This document shows, piece after piece, positions 7,538 to 17,041 of a DNA stretch of 53,617 nt. The position numbers and the translations under genes are program-made. The DNA is taken from the NCBI GenBank assembly GCA_017625935.1, contig JAGALA010000057.1, forward strand, positions 1-53,617. Reading direction: 5' to 3'. The stretch is from Clostridia bacterium. GTDB taxonomy: Bacteria; Bacillota; Clostridia; Oscillospirales; CAG-272. The notes below the pieces were generated by a model. That model was not told where the DNA came from and searched no databases. It saw only the letters and a list, made by a program, of their open reading frames with translations. Numbering within the stretch: the stretch's first letter is position 1; each line of letters opens with the position of its first letter.

Positions 7538-8233
7538 ATGATTTTAGTTGTTGATAATAATGATGAAAGAAGGAAAAACACAGTAACTTGGCTAAGGGTT
7601 AAGGGCTATATGGCGAGTGGGACAAGCTTTGATGAGCTTGCACTTCGCACAAAGCCGTTTATGACTGTTTACGTAAACCCAACGTCAAGCGAAGTCAATG
7701 AGCTTAAGAGCTTTGATGATACATTAAGTGTATTCATATGCGATCGCGCGTCAGTCAAAACACCGCCTAAGTCTATAAGAATTGATTCATTGATATCGCC
7801 GCATATATCTATAATGAAGGCTTTTGATGCAAGCTTCAACCATTTTGGCTACGATCAAATGGAAATTGTCGGCTATGCTTGCCTCAAAAATGATGAATTT
7901 GCCCTTGGCGGCGAGCTTATTGAGCTATCTAAGCTTGAATATTTGATTGTTTGCTTCTTTATGGCGCATAAAAACAAGAAATTTAAGATTTATGACTGCG
8001 CCTCATATTTCAATTTTAAAGCAAATCCCGAGGAGAATTTCAAAAAGTCAATTTATCGTATAAATCTAAAATGTAAGCACGAGGATAGGCTGCCGCTTAT
8101 AATTGCCGATGCGCACGAGGCTTGCTTCAATCCCGAAATTGCAAGCTACGTATGCAAGCCGTTCGTTGAGCCAAACCTTGAAACTGACGATATGAAAAAT
8201 GTGATTGTTATTAATTTGAATGATGAATATTGA
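7538..8233 (+). CDS. Orphan response-regulator-like protein with degenerate receiver and winged-helix domain
   Basis: A 231-residue protein. It opens with MILVVDNNDERRKNT, laid out like the first strand and acidic pocket of a CheY-type receiver. Where the phosphorylatable Asp would end strand 3 the sequence reads MTVYVNPTSS, with no Asp. The C-terminal half has the spacing of an OmpR/PhoB winged helix (GGELIELSKLEYLIVCFFM, then FKKSIYRINLKCK). There is no histidine kinase nearby. Known pseudo-receiver regulators act without phosphorylation, through dimerisation or ligands; that would be the expectation here. AAAGGAA precedes the ATG. Target genes are unknown, though the divergent DUF4830 gene is a candidate. 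Confidence 0.6.
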   Translation: MILVVDNNDERRKNTVTWLRVKGYMASGTSFDELALRTKPFMTVYVNPTSSEVNELKSFDDTLSVFICDRASVKTPPKSIRIDSLISPHISIMKAFDASFNHFGYDQMEIVGYACLKNDEFALGGELIELSKLEYLIVCFFMAHKNKKFKIYDCASYFNFKANPEENFKKSIYRINLKCKHEDRLPLIIADAHEACFNPEIASYVCKPFVEPNLETDDMKNVIVINLNDEY

Positions 8234-8240
8234 TATAAAT

Positions 8241-8273
8241 AATATCCCTTTGGCAAAATGCCAAAGGGATATT
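8241..8273. terminator. Strong bidirectional terminator
   Basis: A 15-base-pair perfect stem (AATATCCCTTTGGCA / TGCCAAAGGGATATT) with an AAA loop between two convergent genes. It can end the regulator transcript from the left and the ABC transporter transcript from the right. Confidence 0.85.
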
Positions 8274-8277
8274 TGCA

Positions 8278-10224
8278 TTAATTTTGATTTTCTATATATC
8301 TCTTTGCCTGTGTTGTGAAAAGCTCATAGTATTTGCCTTGCTTTTGCATAAGCTCCTTGTGGTTGCCTTGCTCGATAATTTCGCCGTATTCAACAACGAT
8401 AATGTTATCAGCGGTTGTGGCACTTGACAAGCGGTGAGAAACGAAAATTGAGGTTTTGTTTTCGGTTAATTCCTCAAATTGCTTGAAAATTTGCTGCTCG
8501 GCAATTGCGTCAAGAGAAGCGGTTGGCTCGTCAAGAATCAAAATATCCGAATCGGAGTAGAATGCGCGTGCAACGGAGAGCTTTTGCCATTGACCGATTG
8601 AAAGATCGGTTGCATCCTCGTCAAAAAATCTGATAAGCTTGGTTTTGTAGCCGTCGGGCATACGGTTGATGTAGTCATCAGCACCGCTTTTGGTAGCGGC
8701 GTCAATTACATCCTCCTCGCTAAAGCCCTTTTCAATATCACCGTAGTAGATGTTTTCCTCAATGCTAACGGCATATTTACCAAAGTCTTGAAAAATTGCA
8801 CCAAACGTGCTATAAAGCTCTGTTGTGTCGTACTTACGCAAATCCTCGCCGTCAAGCAAAATCACGCCGTCGGTCGGGTCGTATAAGCGCGTGAGGAGCT
8901 TAATTATAGTTGTTTTTCCTGCACCGTTAAGTCCGACTAAAACAGATGTTGAGCCGGGCTTTAACGTAAATGAAACGTTTTTAAGCACTAATTTGTCTGT
9001 GCCGGGGTAAGCAAAAGATACGTTTCTAAACTCTATTTCGTGCGCGATATGGCGCTCAACGCTAAGAGCAGGGGAAACGGTTGGCACGATTTTGGGTTCA
9101 AGCTTGTTAAACTCAATTACGTTATCGATAAAGAGCGTGCCTTGATATACGGTTGCGGTTGAGGCAACAATTGAGCCGATACAGCCGATGATTGAATTTA
9201 ATGCACTTGCGTAGTAGGAGTAGTCACCGATTTTGAAATCGGCATCGTTGACTGCTTTAATTCCTACGTATAAAAAGAGCGCGGCATTTACAACGGCTGT
9301 GGCAATCGCGATAACTATATGCCACATATTTTCGCGTAAAATCAAGGATTTTAAGCCCTTGAAATACTTTTTGAATATGCTTTTAAACTTTCCAATGAAC
9401 GTGTCGGAGAGGTTGAAAAGACGAACCTCTTTAACTATGTCCTTGCTTGTCATAATTTGTGAGAAATATTCCATTTGGCGTCTGTCCTTTGAACGGCGGC
9501 GCATATAAAGGAAATTCTTTCTGCCGTAAACAAATTTGATAATTGCGGCAGGCAGGGAAATAACGAAAATGATAAGCGGAGCAAGGGGATTGAGCGCGAT
9601 TAAAACAATGATAAATGAAATCATACTAATGATATTGCTTATCATTGAAAAGGTTGAGCTTAAAATTTGAATAGGTCTGAATGACGCCTCGCGGCTTGCA
9701 TTTTCAAACTTTTCATAAAACTCGGGCAAATCAAATTGAGAAACGTCAATTGTTTTTGCCTTTGAAATGATTTTAACCTTTATATGGTTAGCAACCTTTT
9801 CGCTTGAAATGCTGATAAATGCGTTGTAAGCATTTGATACAATGCTGCTGATTACTAAATAGATAAGCTCGAAAAGAATGAAGAATCCAATCCTTGTTTC
9901 GGTGAAAATTGCCAAAGCGCTTTGGAATACGTTCAAGCCCTCAAAGGTAGCGGCCAATCCGGCTCTATCGTTAATTGCATCGCCAACGGCGGTAATAAGC
10001 TCAGCGCCTATTTTTGCACCTAAAACAGGGAACACGCCGTTAATAACCGTTACAAGTGACATAATGACAAGTATAAACGGGCTTGCTTCCCAAACTAATC
10101 TGAAAATAAAGAAATAACGCGAGAAAAAGCCCTTAACTACCTTAAAAACGTAAGGAAATACTTCTTTGAAGGACTTGGGCTTCGGTATATTATCACTCGG
10201 TGGCTTTCTTGGTGGACCGTACAT
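8278..10224 (-). CDS. ABC transporter, fused permease and ATP-binding protein
   Basis: A 648-residue half transporter of the exporter type. The N-terminal membrane domain (about 45-375) has six probable helices. The ATPase domain has Walker A GLNGAGKT (431-438), signature LSIGQ (541-545), Walker B ILILDEP (561-567) and a switch His in FVSHRLSS. The family includes multidrug, peptide and lipid exporters that work as homo- or heterodimers. No partner half transporter, peptide precursor or regulator gene is adjacent, so a homodimer is likely and the substrate cannot be named. The first 20 residues are proline-rich. AAGGAGAT lies about 5 bases before the ATG. Confidence 0.9.
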   Translation of the reverse strand: MYGPPRKPPSDNIPKPKSFKEVFPYVFKVVKGFFSRYFFIFRLVWEASPFILVIMSLVTVINGVFPVLGAKIGAELITAVGDAINDRAGLAATFEGLNVFQSALAIFTETRIGFFILFELIYLVISSIVSNAYNAFISISSEKVANHIKVKIISKAKTIDVSQFDLPEFYEKFENASREASFRPIQILSSTFSMISNIISMISFIIVLIALNPLAPLIIFVISLPAAIIKFVYGRKNFLYMRRRSKDRRQMEYFSQIMTSKDIVKEVRLFNLSDTFIGKFKSIFKKYFKGLKSLILRENMWHIVIAIATAVVNAALFLYVGIKAVNDADFKIGDYSYYASALNSIIGCIGSIVASTATVYQGTLFIDNVIEFNKLEPKIVPTVSPALSVERHIAHEIEFRNVSFAYPGTDKLVLKNVSFTLKPGSTSVLVGLNGAGKTTIIKLLTRLYDPTDGVILLDGEDLRKYDTTELYSTFGAIFQDFGKYAVSIEENIYYGDIEKGFSEEDVIDAATKSGADDYINRMPDGYKTKLIRFFDEDATDLSIGQWQKLSVARAFYSDSDILILDEPTASLDAIAEQQIFKQFEELTENKTSIFVSHRLSSATTADNIIVVEYGEIIEQGNHKELMQKQGKYYELFTTQAKRYIENQN

Positions 10225-10370
10225 TTTTATCTCCTTGAAATTTTCTTAAATATTATTATATCATTATATACTAATAAATTCAAGTATAAAAAGTCGAATT
10301 TTAATGTACGAAACTTGAAAATTGCAACAGAATATGACCTTTTTTTCGCGAGAGGTGCAATATAATTAAT

Positions 10371-11183
10371 ATGAAAGGTTGTGAGCTTGTGGTAATTTAC
10401 GCCGATATTTTGTTTGCAATAAATTTTAGTATGGACTTTTTGTCCCTGTTTATATGCTCAATGATTCTCAAAAGAAAAACGTCACGGTGGAGAATAATTG
10501 TTGGCTCGCTCATAGGAGCATTATACGGCGTTATCGACGTTGTTTTAGGGCTAAATAAGATATTTAGTGTTATACTTTGCATTATTTTTTCCTTTGTAAT
10601 GTGCGTAGTATCGTTTTGGGGAGTGAAGCTGAAGGATCTTTTGACATCAACTGCGTTGCTCCTTGGCGTGGGTGCTGCGCTTGGTGGCACAATGAGCTTA
10701 ATCTATTCATTTATGAACAAAATTTTTGCGGGAGTTATAGAGAAAATTGAGCCAACAACATCATATAACGGTGCAAGATTTTTCTTAATCGCTTCTATAA
10801 CCGCAATTGTATCAATAATTTTCGCACGAGTGTTTTTGAGGGAAAAGGAGAACAAAGTCGCAACATTAAGAGTAGAGTACGATGGGACGGAATACAAATT
10901 CGAGGGACTTGTGGATTCGGGCAATAAGCTGAGAGATCCGCTTAGCCAAAAGCCTGTAATTTTATTGTCGGGGGCGGTTGCCTTAGCGCAAAAAATTAAA
11001 ATAAAGGATGATAAATATAAAAGATTTATACCGTACGGGGACGTTAGTGGGAAAGGGATTTTGAAGGGCGTTATGCCAAAGAAAATTTACGTAAACGATG
11101 CTTTGGTGGACGGAATAATATGCGTTTCGGAACGAGCCGATTTTTCAGGCTACAATGCGCTAATACCGTCTTGCTTGCTGTGA
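10371..11183 (+). CDS. spoIIGA: SpoIIGA, pro-sigma-E processing aspartic peptidase
   Basis: SpoIIGA is a mother-cell septal membrane protease that cleaves pro-sigma-E after a forespore signal. The N-terminal half has about five membrane helices beginning [14 protein letters not shown], and the C-terminal half carries the aspartic-protease motif [15 protein letters not shown] with catalytic Asp in DSG. The ATG at 10371 gives 270 residues. Family members usually begin directly at the YADxLF motif, so the in-frame GTG at 10389, 10 bases after AAAGG, is an equally plausible start. It is followed at once by its substrate gene sigE, the standard arrangement. Confidence 0.93.
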   Translation: MKGCELVVIYADILFAINFSMDFLSLFICSMILKRKTSRWRIIVGSLIGALYGVIDVVLGLNKIFSVILCIIFSFVMCVVSFWGVKLKDLLTSTALLLGVGAALGGTMSLIYSFMNKIFAGVIEKIEPTTSYNGARFFLIASITAIVSIIFARVFLREKENKVATLRVEYDGTEYKFEGLVDSGNKLRDPLSQKPVILLSGAVALAQKIKIKDDKYKRFIPYGDVSGKGILKGVMPKKIYVNDALVDGIICVSERADFSGYNALIPSCLL

Positions 11184-11191
11184 GGAGAGAT

Positions 11192-11890
11192 ATGATTATT
11201 GCAAAAATTAAAAAACTTATACTAAAATTGCTTTCTAAATCTAACGAGGTATATTACATAAACGGTCCCGAGCTGCTTTTTCCACCGCTTGATCCCGAAA
11301 AGGAAGCGGAGCTTATAAAGAGAATTGACTGTGACAAGGATGCTGTTAACACCTTGATTGTGCATAATCTCAGATTAGTGGTTTATATAGCGAAAAAGTT
11401 TGAAAATACGGGCGTTGGGCTTGAGGATTTAACCTCAATTGGCTCAATTGGCTTGATTAAGGCGATAAATACATACAAGGCTGACAAAAATATAAAGCTT
11501 GCAACGTATGCCTCACGATGCATTGAAAACGAAATTCTTATGTATATAAGAAAAAGCGCGAACAAACGCTTTGAAATCTCAATGGAGGAGCCGCTTAACA
11601 CCGACTGGGACGGAAACGAGCTTTTACTCTCCGACGTTTTAGGTACGGACGAGGATTCGGTTTATAAAAGCATTGAGGCAAGTGAGGACAGCAAGATAAT
11701 AAGAGAGGCTGTGTCAAAGCTGAATAAACGTGAGCAGCTTATAATAAAGCTCAGATTTGGGCTTGACGGCAGCGAGGAAAAGACGCAAAAGGAGGTTGCA
11801 GATATGCTCGGAATATCGCAATCCTACATATCGCGCCTTGAAAAAAAGATATTTAAGCGACTTAAAAAGGAAATTGAAACAAAAATTTAA
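11192..11890 (+). CDS. sigE: RNA polymerase sigma-E factor (mother cell, early)
   Basis: A 232-residue sporulation sigma factor. It has a short hydrophobic/basic pro-region ([14 protein letters not shown]), region 2 ([37 protein letters not shown]) and a region 4 helix-turn-helix ending in [22 protein letters not shown]. The pro-region is what SpoIIGA removes. The start at 11192 is set by GAGGAGAG just upstream and by the 8-base gap after spoIIGA; the longer open frame reads back into spoIIGA. The sigG gene that often follows sigE is absent; rpmE follows instead. Confidence 0.95.
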   Translation: MIIAKIKKLILKLLSKSNEVYYINGPELLFPPLDPEKEAELIKRIDCDKDAVNTLIVHNLRLVVYIAKKFENTGVGLEDLTSIGSIGLIKAINTYKADKNIKLATYASRCIENEILMYIRKSANKRFEISMEEPLNTDWDGNELLLSDVLGTDEDSVYKSIEASEDSKIIREAVSKLNKREQLIIKLRFGLDGSEEKTQKEVADMLGISQSYISRLEKKIFKRLKKEIETKI

Positions 11891-11909
11891 AATTATTTAT
11901 AAAAAAGAC

Positions 11910-11939
11910 TTGACTTTTGATATATATGTGTTGTATAAT
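11910..11939 (+). promoter_or_regulatory. rpmE promoter
   Basis: TTGACT (11910-11915) and TATAAT (11934-11939) are 18 bases apart, a good sigma-A promoter. It leaves a leader of only about 35 bases before rpmE, too short for a structured L31 leader. It separates vegetative rpmE from the sporulation operon upstream. Confidence 0.75.
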
Positions 11940-11979
11940 AAATCGAAAATTATACTTTTTGAATAAAGAGGTGAAAAGA

Positions 11980-12183
11980 ATGAAAGCTGGAATTCATCCT
12001 GAATATAAGGAAGCAACAATCAGATGTGCTTGCGGCAACTCAGTTGTTACTAAGACAACAAAGGGCGACATTTCTGTTGAAATTTGTTCAAAGTGCCATC
12101 CATTCTACACAGGTAAGCAAAAGTTTGTAGATGCTGGCGGACGTGTTGATAAGTTCAAGAAGAGACTTGAAAACGCGAAATAA
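11980..12183 (+). CDS. rpmE: Ribosomal protein L31, zinc-binding form
   Basis: A 67-residue large-subunit protein, the standard size. The four zinc-ligand cysteines of the type A form are present at C16, C18, C36 and C39 (CAC and CSKC), so this is the zinc-containing form used when zinc is plentiful, not the Cys-less paralogue YtiA. The start at 11980 has AAAGAGGTG before it; the longer open frame has no such site. It has its own promoter and terminator. Confidence 0.96.
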   Translation: MKAGIHPEYKEATIRCACGNSVVTKTTKGDISVEICSKCHPFYTGKQKFVDAGGRVDKFKKRLENAK

Positions 12184-12195
12184 TTTAGTTAAATT

Positions 12196-12228
12196 GGGTA
12201 AGTAGCTTTTATGGTTTCTTACCCTTTT
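12196..12228 (+). terminator. Terminator after rpmE
   Basis: GGGTAAG / CTTACCC stem with a 15-base loop, followed by TTTT, immediately downstream of rpmE. The short stem and large loop make it of moderate strength. Confidence 0.65.
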
Positions 12229-12298
12229 AATTTTCTTAGCAAAAGATACCGTTATATTAGTTTGGCGCGATTTTTATGTGCTTTATCGGAGGTGTATT

Positions 12299-13546
12299 AT
12301 GGAAAGGAAAGCAGTTTTAGTCGGTGTTTATCCGCAGGGCGGAGAAAATGAAGCGTTAAAATCACTTGACGAGCTTGAAAGACTCGCTGATACTGCGGGT
12401 GCTTCTTGCTTTGCAAAGCTGACTCAGCTGAAAAATGTTCCTGACACCGCAACTTATATTGGCAAGGGCAAGCTTGAAGAATTAAAAGAGATTTGCCAAA
12501 ATAACGAGGTTGACTTAGTTATTTTTGATACAGAGCTATCGCCCGCGCAAATAAAGAACGTAGAAAACGAGGTCGGATGCGACGTTGTCGACAGAAGCAT
12601 GCTTATCCTTGATATTTTCGCGCTCCACGCAACGAGTGCGGAGGGAAAGGTGCAGGTTGAGCTTGCACAGCTAAAATATACTGCGCCGCGCTTAATAGGC
12701 AAGGGTAAGGATATGTCACGTCTCGGCGGCGGAATTGGCACACGCGGTCCCGGTGAGAGCAAGCTTGAAATTGACAGGCGACGTCTTGCTTCAAGAATAT
12801 CTTATCTTCAAGGCGAATTAAACGAGCTTGAAAAAAACAGACAAATTATGCGCGCACAGCGTGAGCGCTCGAATATTCCAAAGGCGTGTATAGTTGGATA
12901 TACTAACGCAGGAAAATCGACATTACTTAACTATTTAACCGATGCAGGCATTTTAGCACAGGACAAGCTCTTTGCCACACTTGACCCAACGACAAGAAAA
13001 TTTTCGCTTCCAAGCGGAATTTCAATGCTTATAACCGATACCGTTGGTTTTATAAGAAAGCTGCCTCACCATTTGGTGCACGCGTTCCGCTCAACACTTG
13101 AAGAAGCTGTATTTTGCGATTTTTTAATCAACGTGGTTGATGCCTCGGACGATGAATGTGACGAGCATATGCTTGTTACTGAGAGCATATTAAATTCTCT
13201 TGGAGTTACCGAAAAGCCCATTTTGTACGTCTTTAATAAATCTGACAAATGTACAAGCGAGCGTCTTTACGATTTAAGATTTTTTAACTCAAAAAGAGGA
13301 CGTGTTGTCAACGTTTCCTTGAAGGAGGGAACAGGATGCGAGGAGCTCGTTTTGCAGCTTGAGGCGCTTTGCAGATTTGGTAAAACTCGCCTCAATTTTA
13401 TGTTCCCGTACACAAAGCAGAGTGAATTAAATTCCTTCTATCAATTCAGCGAAATTATAGACACAGAATACACCGACGAGGGAACGCGTGTTTATGCTTG
13501 GGTCGATGAGAAGACAAAGAACAAATTTGCTGCATATTTAGAGTAG
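12299..13546 (+). CDS. hflX: HflX ribosome-associated GTPase
   Basis: HflX binds the 50S subunit and splits stalled ribosomes under heat or antibiotic stress. This 415-residue protein has the N-terminal nucleotide-binding domain (GKGKLEEL about 55-62), the glycine-rich linker GGGIGTRGPGESKLE (143-157), a coiled linker, and the G domain with GYTNAGKS (200-207), DTVGFIRKLPHHLV and NKSD. The start at 12299 is fixed by GGAGGTG 5 bases upstream; the frame could extend 7 codons without an SD. It begins a run of plus-strand housekeeping genes. Confidence 0.95.
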   Translation: MERKAVLVGVYPQGGENEALKSLDELERLADTAGASCFAKLTQLKNVPDTATYIGKGKLEELKEICQNNEVDLVIFDTELSPAQIKNVENEVGCDVVDRSMLILDIFALHATSAEGKVQVELAQLKYTAPRLIGKGKDMSRLGGGIGTRGPGESKLEIDRRRLASRISYLQGELNELEKNRQIMRAQRERSNIPKACIVGYTNAGKSTLLNYLTDAGILAQDKLFATLDPTTRKFSLPSGISMLITDTVGFIRKLPHHLVHAFRSTLEEAVFCDFLINVVDASDDECDEHMLVTESILNSLGVTEKPILYVFNKSDKCTSERLYDLRFFNSKRGRVVNVSLKEGTGCEELVLQLEALCRFGKTRLNFMFPYTKQSELNSFYQFSEIIDTEYTDEGTRVYAWVDEKTKNKFAAYLE

Positions 13547-13582
13547 TTTTACAATTGTCTAAAATATATTTTGGAGAATAAA

Positions 13583-14203
13583 ATGAGCAAGAAAATTAAA
13601 AGAATTTCAGAGCCGTCAAAAATCGAGTTTATCGAGAAACGGTCGGAGTTCATCGGGTTTTCTACATATGTCGAAAATGAAGAAAAAGCCCTCGAAATAA
13701 TTAAACAAAAAAAGAAAGAATATCAAGACGCGACGCACAATGTTTATGCGTACGTAATCGGTGAAAATATCGCAAGATATTCCGATGACGGTGAGCCGCA
13801 AGGCACGGCAGGAATGCCTGTTTTGAACGCAATCCGTATGTCGGGAATAAGCGACGTTTTGGTTGTTGTTACTCGATATTTCGGCGGCATACTTTTGGGT
13901 GCGGGCGGTCTTGTCAGAGCATACTCGCAGGCGGCGTCGATGTCACTTAATCAAGCGAAAACCGTTGTATATGAGGATTACGTTGTTTACGAGCTCATAT
14001 GCGGTTATTCCGACTACGGAAAAATAAATATCGAGCTTGGCGCAATAGATGCAATTATCGATTCCTGCGACTTTTCAGACGAGGTAAAATTCGTTTTTGC
14101 GGTCAAAGAGGACGTTGCCAAAAATTTTTACGATAGAATTGTCGATTTATTCTACGGTAGGGTAATTCCCAAGGAAATTGACAGAAGAATAGATTATAAG
14201 TAA
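13583..14203 (+). CDS. YigZ/IMPACT-family protein
   Basis: A 206-residue protein with the conserved IMPACT N-terminal domain: YSDDGEPQGTAGMPVL and TRYFGGILLGAGGLVRAYSQA. The C-terminal domain is an EF-G domain IV-like fold in this family. Bacterial members (YigZ, YvyE) bind nucleic acid and their physiological role is unsettled. The start is the ATG at 13583 because GGAG lies 6 bases before it; the TTG four codons earlier overlaps the SD, the same situation as in marR. It lies 36 bases after hflX and ends at a terminator. Confidence 0.9.
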   Translation: MSKKIKRISEPSKIEFIEKRSEFIGFSTYVENEEKALEIIKQKKKEYQDATHNVYAYVIGENIARYSDDGEPQGTAGMPVLNAIRMSGISDVLVVVTRYFGGILLGAGGLVRAYSQAASMSLNQAKTVVYEDYVVYELICGYSDYGKINIELGAIDAIIDSCDFSDEVKFVFAVKEDVAKNFYDRIVDLFYGRVIPKEIDRRIDYK

Positions 14204-14240
14204 TACGCAAAAAAAGTACAAGCGCTTTTTTTGCGTATTT
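14202..14240. terminator. Long A/T-flanked hairpin after the yigZ-like gene
   Basis: A 15-base-pair perfect stem AATACGCAAAAAAAG / CTTTTTTTGCGTATT with an 8-base loop begins at the stop codon. The T7 run lies inside the stem rather than after it, so termination is likely but less canonical. It would also insulate dgt. Confidence 0.6.
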
Positions 14241-14269
14241 ATATATTATAAGCACAAAGGAGGTAAAAT

Positions 14270-15274
14270 ATGACAGTTAGCGAAATGTTTTGCGAAAGAG
14301 AAAACTCTTTTCTTTCGCCGTATGCTTTCAAGACGGCTGACACGAAGGGACGTGTAACACCGCTTGCGCCTTGTCCGAACAGAACTGAATTTCAGCGCGA
14401 CAGAGACAGAATAATTCACTCTAAGTCCTTCAGGCGTCTTATGCATAAAACACAGGTCTTTATTTTCCCTCAGGATGAGCATTTCAGAACACGCATGACT
14501 CACACGCTTGAGGTGGCTCAAATTTCAAGAATTATTGCACGTGCACTCAGATTAAATGAGGATTTGTGCGAGGCGGCGGCACTCGGTCACGACCTTGGTC
14601 ATACACCGTTCGGTCACGCAGGTGAGCACGCAATGCAACTATTTTATTCAAAGGACTTTACTCACAACAAGCAAAGCTTACGTGTAGTAGAAAAGCTTGA
14701 AAGAGACGGAAAGGGTCTAAACCTCACTTGGGAGGTTAAGGATGCTATTCTCAATCACTCGGGTGGATGCGTTGCTTCAACGCTTGAAGGTCAAATTGTT
14801 AATATTTCCGACAGAATTGCCTACATCAACCACGATATTGACGATGCAATCCGCGGAGGAATTATATCAATTGACGATATTCCAAGTGATTTGCTCGACA
14901 TTTTGGGCAGAGGACACGGTGAGCGTATAAACAATATGGTTTCCGCTGTTGTCAGCGAGAGCATGGACAAGCCGTATGTTCGTATGGAAGAAAAGACATG
15001 GGATGCAACCTTAAAGCTGAGAACCTATTTGTTTGAAAATGTTTATTATAACAAGGTAGCAAAGGTAGAAGAGGACAAGTCTATAGAAATGCTTCGTATT
15101 CTATATGAATACTTTGTTAAGCATCCAAACGAGATGCCCGATATTTATTTCAACAATACAGTTGACGAGCCGGTTGAAAGGTGCGTTTGCGACTATTTAT
15201 CCGGTATGACCGACAGATATGCAATAGATTTGTTTAGGGAGCTTTACGTTCCCGGAATGTGGAAGCGCCGATGA
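14270..15274 (+). CDS. dGTPase-like dNTP triphosphohydrolase (HD domain)
   Basis: A 334-residue HD-domain phosphohydrolase of the Dgt-like group, which removes triphosphate from deoxynucleotides. Signature motifs are RDRIIHSKSFRRLMHKTQVF, FRTRMTHTLEVAQI (first metal His), GHDLGHTPFGHAGE (HD pair) and, later, DRIAYINHDIDDA. In Clostridia it commonly precedes dnaG, as here. AAAGGAGG precedes the ATG. The last four bases overlap the dnaG start (ATGA), so dNTP control and primer synthesis are co-translated. Confidence 0.92.
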   Translation: MTVSEMFCERENSFLSPYAFKTADTKGRVTPLAPCPNRTEFQRDRDRIIHSKSFRRLMHKTQVFIFPQDEHFRTRMTHTLEVAQISRIIARALRLNEDLCEAAALGHDLGHTPFGHAGEHAMQLFYSKDFTHNKQSLRVVEKLERDGKGLNLTWEVKDAILNHSGGCVASTLEGQIVNISDRIAYINHDIDDAIRGGIISIDDIPSDLLDILGRGHGERINNMVSAVVSESMDKPYVRMEEKTWDATLKLRTYLFENVYYNKVAKVEEDKSIEMLRILYEYFVKHPNEMPDIYFNNTVDEPVERCVCDYLSGMTDRYAIDLFRELYVPGMWKRR

Positions 15275-17028
15275 ATATATCACCACAAATAATTGAAGAT
15301 ATCAAGGCAAGAAACGATATTGAGCGCGTTGTTTCGTCTTACATAACCTTGAAGCGCGCAGGCTCGAATTTCAACGGCTCCTGTCCGTTCCATAGTGAAA
15401 AAACGCCATCCTTTACCGTTTTTCCGTCAACGCAGTCGTTCTATTGCTTCGGTTGCGGTGCGGGCGGAGATGCAATTACCTTCGTTATGCGGATGGAGAA
15501 CCTTGACTACGTTTCTGCAATCCGCGCGCTTGCCGAGCGCAGCGGAGTTACAATTCCCGAAAACGTAACCTACAATAACGGCAAAAAAGAGGTCACACGC
15601 TCACGTGTGCTCGAAATGAATAAGGAAGCCGCAAGATTTTTCCGTAATGCGCTTTTCGACCCGAAATACGGCAGTGAGGCGATGGATTACCTAACAAAAA
15701 AACGTAATTTATCGACCGCGGTTATAAAGCATTTCGGTCTTGGCTTTGCGCCTAACAGCTTTGGCGCACTTCACGACCATTTAAAGCGCCTTGGCTACAC
15801 CGATGATGAAATGGTGACGGGCTTTTTATGCGGTAAGGGCAAAAACGGCTCCGCCTACGACTATTTCAGGAACAGAATTATGTTCCCGATTATTGACGTG
15901 TCGGGAAATGTTGTTGCCTTTGGCGGCAGAGTGATGGATAATTCCGAGCCGAAGTATCTAAACACCTCGGATACGCCTGCATTTAAGAAAAGCAAGAACC
16001 TTTTTGCGCTTAACTTTGCTAAAAATCATTGTGATGCCAATATGATTCTTTGCGAGGGCTATATGGACGTTATCTCCTTGCACGCGGCGGGCTTCCAAAA
16101 CGCGGTTGCCACGCTTGGTACAGCTATTACATCCGAGCAGGCAAGAATTTTCTCGCGATATACAAAAAAAGTTGTAATTTCATACGATAGCGACCAGGCA
16201 GGACAAAGGGCGGCTGACAAGGCGTTTAACCTTTTGCAAGAGGTCGGCGTTGACGTAAAGATACTCAAAATGGAGGGAGCTAAGGACCCTGACGAGTTTA
16301 TCAAGAAGTTTGGTGCTGACAAATTCGCCGCTATTATTGAGGGCTCAAAGACTCGCTTTGAGTTCGAAACCGATAAAACACTGTCGAAATATAATATTTC
16401 AAACGTTGATGAAAAAATTAAAGCATCGCGCGAGCTTTGCCGTGTGATTGCTTCGTTTTCCTCGGACATTGAGCGCGAGCTGTATTCAAGAAAGCTATCA
16501 ACTATACTTGATATTCCGCTTGTGAGCATTCAAAAAGAGGTTGCATCAATACTAAGAAAAAAGACAAATGAGCTTAAATCCAAGGAGCAAAGTGAGCTAT
16601 ACAGAATCACAAGCGGTCTTGGTGACAGAGTAAATCCCGAAGGTGCTTCAAACATTAGGGCAAATAAAATAGAAGAAGCAATTCTCGGAATATTACTCTT
16701 AAAGGGTGATTTGGTTTCCTTCACAAAGGACAAATTAACAGCGGATGATTTTGTCACACCGTTTTCAAAAAGCATTTATGAAAGCATCGTTTCCGTTTAC
16801 AGTGAATACGGACGGCTTGATATAAGCTACATTCAAGAGAATTTCACAATTGAGCAGTTCTCGCGAATTACTAAAATGATGACTGAGCGTGAGCGACTTT
16901 CAAAAAATGATGCGGAAGCGTTAAATTCCTTAATTGAATCCTTAAAAAAGGAAAAAACAAAGAAGGATGATGTTGACGATTCATTCGATAACATTTTTGA
17001 TTTAATTAAGAATAAGAAAAGAAACTGA
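15271..17028 (+). CDS. dnaG: DNA primase DnaG
   Basis: Makes RNA primers at the replication fork. The 585-residue protein has the N-terminal zinc finger (C38, H41, C59, C62; [12 protein letters not shown] and FGCGAGGD), the central TOPRIM catalytic domain ([13 protein letters not shown] and [11 protein letters not shown]), and a C-terminal helicase-binding region rich in charged helices. The start at 15271 is chosen for the ATGA overlap with the upstream gene; the GTG four codons earlier is internal to that gene and less likely. rpoD follows 13 bases later, the classical macromolecular synthesis pairing without rpsU. Confidence 0.96.
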   Translation: MNISPQIIEDIKARNDIERVVSSYITLKRAGSNFNGSCPFHSEKTPSFTVFPSTQSFYCFGCGAGGDAITFVMRMENLDYVSAIRALAERSGVTIPENVTYNNGKKEVTRSRVLEMNKEAARFFRNALFDPKYGSEAMDYLTKKRNLSTAVIKHFGLGFAPNSFGALHDHLKRLGYTDDEMVTGFLCGKGKNGSAYDYFRNRIMFPIIDVSGNVVAFGGRVMDNSEPKYLNTSDTPAFKKSKNLFALNFAKNHCDANMILCEGYMDVISLHAAGFQNAVATLGTAITSEQARIFSRYTKKVVISYDSDQAGQRAADKAFNLLQEVGVDVKILKMEGAKDPDEFIKKFGADKFAAIIEGSKTRFEFETDKTLSKYNISNVDEKIKASRELCRVIASFSSDIERELYSRKLSTILDIPLVSIQKEVASILRKKTNELKSKEQSELYRITSGLGDRVNPEGASNIRANKIEEAILGILLLKGDLVSFTKDKLTADDFVTPFSKSIYESIVSVYSEYGRLDISYIQENFTIEQFSRITKMMTERERLSKNDAEALNSLIESLKKEKTKKDDVDDSFDNIFDLIKNKKRN

Positions 17029-17041
17029 GAAGGGGTATTTT

